DNA of 64,000 nt from assembly GCA_032622095.1 (NCBI GenBank), contig CP136066.1, positions 97,733,319 through 97,797,318 on the forward strand, read 5' to 3'. This document shows, piece after piece, positions 51,246-61,123 of the stretch. The notes beneath the pieces are model-generated. The model saw nothing but the letters and a program-made list of their open reading frames with translations. It did not search any database and was not told where the DNA came from. The position numbers and the translations under genes are program-made. Origin of the DNA: Siphonodentalium dalli. Lineage: Eukaryota; Mollusca; Scaphopoda; Gadilida; Siphonodentaliidae. Within the stretch, counting starts at the first letter, position 1. The number at the start of each line of letters is the position of its first letter.

Positions 51246-51455
51246 AGCATAACTTCAGTCAAATGTTTAGCATTAAAACAGATAATCAAACTGATGTTAT
51301 AATGTTATAAAGTAAACAAATTTGTATCAATCGGATCCATTTCTTTGGAAATATGAACCCTGTATTCGGGGGAAAATACTTCATTTTGAGGTGTTTATTT
51401 CTGCATCTGCACGCAGCATACTTAAATGCAAATAATAGTAAGAGGCAAGTCTGTG

Positions 51456-52221
51456 TTTAGTGTGCCTGTCATATGCAGAATAAGGTCCCCAGAGGGTGAA
51501 TTTGGTGATGCTATCCCGCATAGCATGGCCTCATATGCTATGGGAGACATAGACTCAGATTGAATTTCCCAAATAGTGAATATTGTGATGTACACCTATT
51601 GCGAATCTTGATTATGCAATTTGTCGTCTGTCAATTTGGGGATATAGGAAAACTAAATGAAAAAAATAGAATCTATGTGAAGAAGTTTCTGTAAAAATTT
51701 GATATTAAAGACATTTTATGTACTTGTTCGGGTGCATGAAACTGATAAGTTAGTATTCAGGCGCTATGACAACTGTAGTAATGTAACATTCTACCAGCAT
51801 TGCCGAAAATTTTAAGCAAATCGACCATACCACTCCATAGAAAACATCGTCAGAACTACGCTCAATTGTAAATATTTACTACTCGATTTGGGACGCATCT
51901 GTCGGCGATAAACTAACGAAAACGATTTTCCCATCGAGAGTCACTGCATTTAATTCACATTTTAGAATGACAGTGTGTGTTGTCAATTTGGATTTACTAT
52001 TTGTAAAAATTACTACTTTGAACAAGATTATTCTCTATTTCTATTGTATCACCATACCGGAGTGTTTCACATCACTTTAAAGATACTTTCCAGAGAAGAT
52101 GAGGCCTAAGCAGAATGAGGTCCCCAGAGGGTGAATTTAGTGATGCTAGCCCACTATGCGGGATAGCGTCACTAAATTCACCCTCTGGGGACCTCATTCT
52201 GCAAATGACAGGCACACTAAA
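51456..52221. mobile_element. Foldback element containing a 376-bp repeat
   Basis: Arms TTTAGTGTGCCTGTCAT (51456) and ATGACAGGCACACTAAA (52205) continue into GGTCCCCAGAGGGTGAATTT and inverse. An extra inverted arm at 52108-52140 makes a tight hairpin at the right side. The TTAA repeat at 51705-52080 is nested between. Confidence 0.82.
51705..52080. mobile_element. ~376-bp TTAA repeat, copy 3
   Basis: Same family and length as 15570-15945, with TTAA at both ends. Confidence 0.85.
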
Positions 52222-52956
52222 ATCAGGCTTGGTAAGAGGGGTCATCAAAACACCCGACAACTTGATTGATATCAAATGTTGGGTTAATATATGAGGGAAA
52301 AGACCAGCTGTGTAGCTTGACTAACAATGTGTGTGCTGCGGTTACCCAGCTTTTTCAATTTTCACAACTGAGATTAACGAAGTTACATGAAATGGATCAA
52401 AGCTGCCAGGTCCATCAATGTAAACATTATTGCAAATTGAAATATACTTTTGATTCTAAATATCAGTCTATCAGGTTGTATTATTAAAACAGCAGAAGGA
52501 ACATACCAGAATAACCAAGCAATAAAGCGTGGCATACATCCGAGTTCAGTGATCAGACGCTATTCCAACCGCCAATGCAGGCAACACCAATGACACAAAA
52601 ATCTCAACGCAAACCATCTTGAAAGATCTTTTTAAATTGCTCTTAAGTTTTGAGATCTGTTGGTGTGGGGTTTGGGAAAATTAGTAGCAACATTTACTAG
52701 CAAAGTTCAAGCCACATGTCTGCCTATGATTTCACAAATACACTCAATCTTGGTTCCATATCAAAATCAAACAGGATGGTGTCAGAATATGGACTATAAC
52801 CTATCACACTGCCCAACCGATTCACGATGGTGGGTTTTATGCCTTACCTTGACATAACTTTTAAAATTTACATTGATATTGTGGAAACAGAAAGTATCGG
52901 CAACAAAATAAAAAAATACTACAACATGAGAGTAAATCCCTATAAGTACACCCGTA
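52222..52956. other. No recognisable feature
   Basis: Unassigned. Confidence 0.4.
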
Positions 52957-53177
52957 TACAGTAATGTCCCGCCTAAATAATCAACTCCTTTGCCACAGCA
53001 GAATTATGGGTAATTTTTCAGAATTAAGTCGGAAATATGGTTTGTTGCCATTCATTGGAAAGCTCTCATTGAGAGCTTTCCGATGAATGGCAACAAGCCA
53101 TATTTCCGACTAGATCCTGAAAAATTACCCATAATTCTGCTGTGGTTAAGGAGTCGATTATTTAGGGCATTACTGTA
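52957..53177. mobile_element. 221-bp palindromic MITE (TA ends), full copy 2
   Basis: TACAGTAATG and CATTACTGTA ends, exactly the length of the copy at 8021-8241, folding around CTCTCATTGAGAGC. Confidence 0.9.
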
Positions 53178-53260
53178 AGTGCATGATATTTTTCTGATTT
53201 AACCCTTTCTATACTAAATGCTCATTGACGAGTAGTTCCATTAGGAAATGTTCAGATAAT

Positions 53261-55029
53261 AGAGACCTTTCGTAAAACTCACGTTTACGATTACGGATAC
53301 GGATAGGGTACTACGTCACCAACCTTTGTGTACTTTCTAATCATTCTCGTATTTTACTATCCGTAATGACGGTTACGATTTCATGGTTTCTAATAAGCTC
53401 AAATAACACCTGAAATGTATTTTCTGCAATATATTACTTTACTCCGTTCGAGACTGTATATGTATATCATGCAAACCATTCAGTTGTATTGAGCTACGGC
53501 CTCAGTATGCTGTTTAGATTGTCAATCACTGTACTCGTCGTCGTGAATCACGAGATTCCCGCGAAATAAGATCGCTATTCACAACGGATAGCCATCGCTG
53601 GCTGCGACAGAAAACTTTACAGCAAGAGGAGTGCACTATGAAACCAGTCGCCAAAAATACAGTATATAGTGTGCGATGCATGAGGAGATTTGAGTGATTA
53701 TTATGTGCAAGATAGTACACAATATATAGTGAAATTCAACAATTATTTAATTCAACAACCCATGGTGGTGTCCTAACGTGTGCAGTTATAGAATGCCTCA
53801 GGAAAGCCTAAAGAACGGCATAACCCTATTAATGAATAGTGAAAGATTTTGTGTTCTCTTCCCCTTTCCCGAATTGAATAGTTCATTCAATTTAATAATA
53901 TTCGGTTTTCGGTAGAAGTTGGGTTTTATATATCTCGCTCGTAGAGTCTGTATATGGCAGGAAAATTACATGGAATTCATAACCGATTTTAAAATTACAT
54001 GGAATTCATAACCGAGTTCTAAGTTACATAAAGTACTCTGTCTGAGTAATCTGAACCTACCCTGGATCCCAATTCAACTGGTAAGTATAGTGATTTCTGC
54101 TCCTGAACCATAACTAAAAGAATATTTGGCACACCCACCGACATCAACAGAGCTCAGCCGTCTCTGTCAGGTTTGCATTTATTTTTAATTTAAAAAACAC
54201 GCACAAATGCGGCATTTAAAGGTACTCAATCCGATTAGATGTCCCCATATCATCAGATTCCAACAACAATTTTTTTTTAAATGCCGCTTCTGTTATCAGA
54301 ATCGAGTAATTGCTCAAAATTAATGCTAACCACAGTCAACTATATTATAAAATTTCCCAAAACCTGTCATTTATCAACATTTTGTTCAACGAAATTTTGC
54401 CGGTTTGTCAAATATCTGACAAAAAACTTGATGCACATCGCTTCTACCATGTCGACTTTGTTTCGATTTGGTAGTAACAAATCAGAAGTGATGCACATCA
54501 GCGAGCTCACCAACCTTATGTCGGATTTCATAAAACCCAAGAGGTGAAGCCAAAATCGCATTGAAATCAACTCGCGGACTTGAAGGGCCTTGAACGATGG
54601 CGTCGTGGTTGATGTGAGGTCCAAATTCAGGAACCCCTCTTCCCCATCAACATAACGTCTATCTGGTCATCCATGCTAACAACGAACTGAATTTCCACCA
54701 CATATGACCTGGCATTTATACCTGTATTGCCACAATATATCACGAGAATCCCGGGTCATACGTTGTGACTGGTCGAATTATTGACCATATTAACAGGTCA
54801 TGATTATCGCATTGTTGCAAATGAGACGATAAGTGACGTATTAAGGGACTGTATACCAAACACACGCTTTGAGTAGTAAAAGTGGTATGAAATAATGTTC
54901 GTACGTGTTCGTCAAAACTCTTACGTGTAATCGTTTTGCAAAAGGACTTTTTGGCCATACGGATAGACTTACATCTACGAATAGCTATCCGTATTCGTAA
55001 TCGTAAATGTGAGGATGCGAAAGGTCTCT
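53261..55029. mobile_element. 1.77-kb TIR element, non-autonomous
   Basis: Terminal repeats of about 45 bp start AGAGACCTTTCG and contain TTTACGATTACG and ATACGGATAG, inverse at the right. AAT flanks both sides (3-bp duplication; TAATA if two TIR bases are reassigned). A 3-bp target hints at PIF/Harbinger but no transposase is visible. A fragment of the GGTACTCAATCCG family (54216-54440) lies inside. Confidence 0.82.
54216..54440. mobile_element. TTAA MITE fragment (GGTACTCAATCCG family)
   Basis: It begins TTAAAGGTACTCAATCCGAT and follows 16073-16280 (TCCCCATATCATCAGATTCC, CACAGTCAACTAT), then fades. Confidence 0.72.
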
Positions 55030-55220
55030 AATAAGGTCAACAAATGACCATAGGAATTATTATTTGAACATTTCCCACCATTAAATAGAAATCCTTCTGC
55101 ACTTACATTACTTATGATCTCTGTCGTCTGCTGACATTTCCTGAAAACCCCTCCAGATAAAAAATAGACTATTCCAATGTATACTTTAAAATTGAATCCA
55201 TTCAGTAAAGAAAAAGTTAA

Positions 55221-57154
55221 ACACAAATCCCATTGGCCCTGGACTAACTGGACATGGCCAAATGATCCCTCCAACTAATCAATGCAAAACAGTTCACATA
55301 TATTCCTTCTGAAAACAATTTTACTGCACACAGTATGGACCTACACTATACTCAGTGTGAGCTTTGCGTAAATTGAGGATCTTCTGCAAATGTGTTTGCG
55401 CATTACACTCGCGCATAATTTATGTTTTCCACGTTGTGCCGGCAGTGGTAAGATTTGTTGATGGTTCGAACGCGCTCAAGAGATTGTTTATTGATATTCT
55501 TTAGTGATCCGCAGTTTATATTAACAATGGGTGTGCATGCTGAAAATTCACAGCAGGGGTTGCTTCGTGCTTAAACGCACCACAGCCCACGAATCGCGCA
55601 TATTTCCTGTGAATAATAAACAGCATTCTCTATTATGAGATTTTGTGATCGCTTATTAACATATTACTTATATATAAAAAAAATTTAGATTACTGTTTGC
55701 ATATAGACTCTAGGCATGGATACATGTACGCATTAATGAATATGCCATATTACAGACAAAGTGGTTTTGGGAGCATAATCACTACACCTGTAGAGCTCAT
55801 ACCACCCATTCAAAACAGTTTTTACTGACCTGTTCTGAAGGGGAACTTTTTAACATTGAACAAACAAGGCAGGGAATATATTTCTTTGTTAATACTTGCT
55901 CCTTTATAATCTATTTCACAGAAGGGGTGAACCGAGCTCAAGCTTGCATGATTTTTGTGAGAGGCAATAGCAAATCATATTGAAACTATTTCCTGAGAGA
56001 AATTATAAGCGATTATAAGCGATGCAAATCAAAATCTGCTCCACATAGTCGCTTAGATCCTGAAATTTCAAGCTGGAACATTCACCTATTCTAAAATAAA
56101 TTTTTAAGAAACAGGTATTAACTGAGAGATATATTACTGGCATTGTATTTTCAATTTTATAAACCTCTGAACATAAAAAAGTTCCTAGCTTTTGAACTGG
56201 CAGTGTATAATATTTAGGGCGTAGCCAGGAACGCTTTGTAATGAATCAAACTGTCAAAATTTCTGTTTTAAATTGATAGAAAAACATCTCTACATAAATT
56301 ATCAACCGACAAATGATGTTTGATTCGGGTAGCCCCGATTTAATTTGGAAAATCGCATGCATTAGTTACATAAACATGCATTTATTAAGTATAGACTATC
56401 AAAACAATCTTCAAGCCTCGACTTATAATATTATAAATTTATAATCAAAATACCTAAGTTTCATTGGTTAAACTCACATCATATATTTTTTTGCTTAATT
56501 AAATATACTCAAACTTTTTCAAATCTATTTTCCATCAAATAAATATTTTTAAAACAACACTATTATTTGTCTTTCCGAAGGCTGCTGCTAAACAATCGAT
56601 AACACGCCATTCATGTGTAGCTGGACAAGTGAGACATCATCAAACACAAATATTTGACGAGATATACAAGCTGCTAACAGGGTGTTTATGAAGCATTAAA
56701 ACTTGTGCATTCCGATTATCACATGAGACAGGGTTGTGCAATTGCATCCACACCAACGAGCCACCAATTCGCGAATGATTATGATGTAATATAGGGGATG
56801 ACTACCATAAACTCAGTCATAAGATATCTTCCCAATAACACTCATATGTTCTGCATCCAATAAAATGAGGGTCGAATATCCAATAACCAAACTGCTGGTT
56901 GACACCCGACAATGAATGACTAAATCACTATTACATGCATTAGAAATGTATGTTCACTTTAACAACAAAATGATACCACACACTATGCGTTGTATAGCGA
57001 TTACCATCGGCTCCATTCATTGTTTCGACATATTTATTTAATGACCGCGTCTCATCAGGGGTGCTGGTCATTCGGAGAGTACCATATATGTACGAGATTT
57101 GTACATGTATAGGGACAATGGTACAATATCCTGAAGGTTAGTTAAGTGCACAGG
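55221..57154. other. Intergenic, no gene or repeat recognised
   Basis: The longest stretch without visible repeats. AT-rich; no exon with splice support. Confidence 0.4.
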
Positions 57155-58065
57155 GGCATGTAGTTAAAACGAGTAAAATATAAATTAAAAAATACTATCA
57201 GTTCAAAATGAGCACGTCACTTTTTCAGATACCTCCTCACTTCTAACAGCCATAATTCCGATTCTTAAAATCCCAAGCTATAGCTATATTTCCAATTATA
57301 ATACACAATTCTAGGATAAACTGCTCCAATTTCGAAAGCATACACTGAAATCATACAAAAATCACACAGAGCACCTTCTAATGGGTCCCTCTTTAGCACA
57401 GGAGAAAATATATCGTTCATTTCAAAGTCAATATTAATTATCAATAAAAAAAACGACCTTTTGCGCAATAAATCTCATGCATGAACAGATATAATGTTAA
57501 TCTTCCCAAATCAATCGCATATTTGAATCCAAGTCGACACTCTTTCCAATATTTAACAATAATACAAAGCATCTTTGGAGTACACAAATTACGTTTGAAA
57601 TTATTGCCGAAATATGGGAATAAGTGTCGATTTGGATTCAAACATTTAATTGATTTGGGGAGATTAACATTAGATCTGACGATACATTAAGATTTTTTTT
57701 CTTCACAAAAGGTGTTTTTTCTATTGACTTTGAAATGGACAGTATATTTTCTCCTATGATAACGAGACACCCATTAGCAGGTTCTGTCTGTGAAATTTGT
57801 GTTCAGCATCTGTTTTCAAAGTTTTGGAACAGTTTATCCTGGAATTGTGTATAAAAATTGGAAAATATAGCTTTTACTCGATCGAGTTGGAATTTTAAGA
57901 ATCGGTTCAGACATTTGTAAATTATGGCCGTTAGATTTGAGGAGGTATCTGTATATAAAGTAAATTAACTCCCTTGTTACGTATGTATTGTTTTGGAATG
58001 CATTTCTTAAAGGGGCACGCTCGTTTTAAACTAATACATTTATATTTTACTCATTTTAACAACAT
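57155..58065. repeat. ~0.9-kb long inverted repeat
   Basis: Outer arms GTTAAAACGAGTAAAATATAAAT-like, then GATACCTCCTCA, GATTCTTAAAATCC, CAATTCTAGGATAAACTG, CAAAGTCAATA and TTAATCTTCCCAAATCAAT. All recur inverse on the right to a centre near 57585. The arms are diverged. No coding content. Confidence 0.82.
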
Positions 58066-59190
58066 GCTGCTTTGGTTAAGTGTCTGACCGATGTGACAAA
58101 TAACCATTCATGTATATTACACATACATCGTAAACCGACTGCCTGAATACAAACTATAACTGTTTTAGTAAGTTTCTGGTTGCAGTCTTTTGTTTGGTGA
58201 CAAATTGGTGTGAACCAGCTTTGTATGAAGAGTCTGAGATGCAAAATTCTCACCCGAGATACAAGCGTATTACACAATCCTTTTCAAAGGACGTCTAAAT
58301 AAGCATTGATGTACGTACTGCACTGAAGAGGCATGAATAGTGCTGCCTATATTGATGTGCATTTAATGTCATTATCTAGGCAGTGGACACAAACGTGCAA
58401 CCTGGTTATTCCACTTTCATCCAGGAGTCTGCCGTGAACCGATTCAGAACAAATGTACGAGGTGGCTTCAGAATGGTACATTTGTTCAGCCATGCTATTG
58501 TTTAAGCTTCTCTGCAAATATGAGTAAACAAATAGGTTCCCACACTATTAGAGACATTTACACAAGGTAACGGTTATCAATTTACCAATGTGAAAACTAC
58601 CGACTATCTATACTGAAGAAATCGTGATCGATTTATGTGAAAACATTATAGTAGGCCGAAATAAAATAAACATTGATAGATAATCACATCGTGCTCTTAA
58701 TTGATTGAAGGCTTTACAGTATACTATAATATAGCAATATAGTATTACTTTGTCTTGGGATTTGTTACAGCGACAAGGGCCATTTAAAGTCAAATAGAAT
58801 AACACATGTAGATAACTACAAAGCACCCTTGATTGATTTCAATGCATACTAAACTATAACATAATTGGTTGTGTCTTTTTACTTACTGACTTGTGACACA
58901 ACACGATTGTCAGCACCAGACTGCATTTTTTGTGAAATAACATGTGCTGGTTCGCGATTGCGAGTTTTCACGAGTTTTCACGATTTTACACGTATCTCCC
59001 GAGTTAAAAACGCGCATTTTACACGGTCATCTGCAATCGCGCCACACGCAATTCATGCAGAACTCACACTGAGTGTAGTGTATTAACAAAAACCCAATTG
59101 CCCTGAGAGGCTTATGTATGTAGTGCACTGAGTTGTCTTTATATAATGTCATTTGGATAAGAGATTCAGATCAGTTGGGCAGTGTGACTA
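58066..59190. other. Downstream of the TRAF gene, nothing recognised
   Basis: A hairpin at about 58447-58490 (GAACAAATGTAC with GTACATTTGTTC) is the only structure noted. Confidence 0.45.
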
Positions 59191-59612
59191 TTAGGGCTGC
59201 AACGATTCAGATCTTCACGATGCGATGCAAATGCGATTTTACTACTACATCGCAATGCAAACTTTTGGCAACTGACAGCTGTGAAAACAAGATGAACCAC
59301 TTAATAATAATTTTTAGTATGTATATTCTCATCAGTGTTCACCTCAGCATATTAATTGATGTAAATTACAATACCTAATTAAAATGACCAAAAAGCATGG
59401 ACAGCTATTAGAAGTAGACTATAACAGCTAATACAGTCCCAAGATCTACCCAGATTGAACGTTTTTGAGTGGAAAAGTTTATTGATAACTATGACTATTG
59501 ATAACTTTGCATACATGACTTGCTTCGCATCGCACCCTCCCCAATATGATGCATTGCAATGTGGACTTTAAAATGCGATGCATCAGAAACGTATGAATCA
59601 TTGCAGCCCTAA
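59191..59612. mobile_element. hAT-type MITE downstream of the TRAF stop
   Basis: Terminal repeats are TTAGGGCTGCAACGATTCA and TGAATCATTGCAGCCCTAA. AGGGCTGCAACGATT is a familiar hAT/Charlie-like end in animals. Inner parts GATGCGATGCAAATGCGAT and inverse also pair. An 8-bp duplication is not clear. It lies 66 bp past the TRAF stop, so it may be in the 3' UTR. Confidence 0.78.
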
Positions 59613-59615
59613 TGA

Positions 59616-59676
59616 TTTGGTCCCCAATATAAATTGGGGACCACTCACTCCCAGGTGGAGTCCACCTGGGAATCAC
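59616..59676. repeat. Two small hairpins after the TRAF stop
   Basis: GGTCCCCAATATAAATTGGG with GACC, and TCCCAGGTGGAGTCCACCTG with GGA. They could act in the 3' UTR but may be a small MITE. Confidence 0.6.
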
Positions 59677-59678
59677 TG

Positions 59679-60259
59679 TTATGGTTCAGCTAAACCTACT
59701 GTGTCAACTTCTATCTTAATAAAGATGGTATCGTCCTTCAGGAACGACTTATTAGGGTCCTCAACATCTGTCTGTTTGTAAAACAGAGGACAACCCGATG
59801 CGACATTCATCTCTGCCGTTGGCCGCTTGAAGCTGCTGGAGTTTGGATCAGGATAGAAGCTATCGGACATGGGATTCCTTCTGTTGTCCTGATCTAAAAG
59901 TGACAGCGTTACCTTCTGTGAAAAAGGCCATTTTAGCAAGGCATCGAATTCACCATGCATCAAGACAAAAAACATGGAAAGATGTGTGCCTCTTCCGATG
60001 CCATCGCCATTTAGATAGACTCTGGCACACATTTTGTATCCATATCTTGATGTATAGAATGGCTGACTGTACACTGACAGTGTGCGACCAACTACTGCGT
60101 CACTTTTTCTTCTGGTGTAGTCTCGGATCTTCCATATAAGGAGGCCCTGATGGTTGGCAGTCTCAATCACTTGGAACCGCAAATCCATCTCAGCCAATCG
60201 GATGTCGTGTAAGCCAAGCGTCTTATCATGTGCAGAGACTTCAGCTGAAATAGCTGTTG
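59679..60259 (-). CDS. TRAF3: TRAF3-like protein, last coding exon (MATH domain)
   Basis: On the minus strand a T-rich tract and CAG end at 60260, then the exon runs open to TAA at 59679-59681, giving about 193 residues. The first two bases finish a codon begun in an upstream exon. The segment is the C-terminal TRAF (MATH) domain. Visible marks in order are LAEMDLRFQVIETA, LIWKIRDYTRRK, YSQPFY, GYKMCARVYLNGDG, GTHLSMFFVLM, FDALLKWPF, SGCPLF and DDTIFIKIEVD before the C-terminus. The pattern is closest to TRAF3 among the TRAFs, as I know the family. TRAF3 is a cytoplasmic adaptor and E3 ligase that binds TNF-receptor tails and innate immune adaptors through this domain. The RING, zinc-finger and coiled-coil exons must lie above 60259 on the minus strand; I did not find them before 64000. 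Confidence 0.9.
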
Positions 60260-60779
60260 CTGAAAAAATAATAAAAAAACATATATCAACATCAAATATA
60301 ACCAGGACGAGCCTCTGGAAGATAGGATTTTTACATGTATATATACATCAAACATGAAATTGTTCACCAACCTAATGTCACTGTTCTTCGAAATCAAAGC
60401 TGTATTTCATGTCATAGAAAATAAAATGTTCCACTTATGACTACTAATCGGTTAAACGGTTCCAGTGAAAAATTATTAGATTTGTGAAAAAATATTTCCA
60501 AATATCCTTTTTGAAATGTGTCCCTTATAGTTTGAGTTAATATCCTCTGGTCGCTGTGTAGTCAGCGAATACAAAGTTGGGTGGCGTGGGAAAATGTTAT
60601 TTTTTATTTCATTATAATATCAATATTGAATGCAAAATAAATTGTTTGCTAATGGAAGCATGTTAATGAGTTCACCTCCTGTAGTTCAATAGCAAATACC
60701 ATACAGTACCTTACATCACACAACAGTATAATACATATTAAAATAAAAACATAACCCAAATTGACATCGCATCTTAACC

Positions 60780-61115
60780 AGGCCTGCAGGTTTCAAAATT
60801 ATGTGTAATCTATTTTTCGTTCGCCTGGTTTGTGCTTAAGTAACCAATGCTATAGGTTAGCATGAGAGTTACACAATTTGTTATAATCACTACAACTGGT
60901 TGTATTAACTACAGATTGGCAACTCATTGAACTACTATAATAAATTTGAATGTTTCATTTTGGGACTTGATTGAGCAAAAATTAAGGTGAGAATTAGTTA
61001 TTGCAAGACCTGCATTTATAAAACTTTGGCATGACCTGTTTTTTGTCCACGGCATTTTAATTTTAGATAACCTCCAGGCGAACTGAACGGTTGTTCGCCT
61101 TAAATTTGCAGGCCT
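60780..61115. mobile_element. 336-bp hAT-like MITE in the TRAF intron
   Basis: Ends AGGCCTGCAGGTTT and AAATTTGCAGGCCT. Flanks TCTTAACC (60772-60779) and GCTTAACC (61116-61123) agree at seven of eight positions, a hAT-sized duplication. Confidence 0.75.
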
Positions 61116-61123
61116 GCTTAACC

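Larger units (their letters stand above)
53199..55220. mobile_element. TTAA MITE (ATAATAAGTTCAAC core), copy 4, interrupted
   Basis: The left part 53199-53260 (TTAACCCTTTCTATACT) and the right part 55030-55220 (ending AAGAAAAAGTTAA) make one copy once the insert at 53261-55029 is set aside. Confidence 0.85.

Noticed and set aside
54367-54624. 85-codon minus-strand frame inside the 1.77-kb TIR element as a possible transposase
   Set aside because: It overlaps the MITE fragment and shows no catalytic motif.
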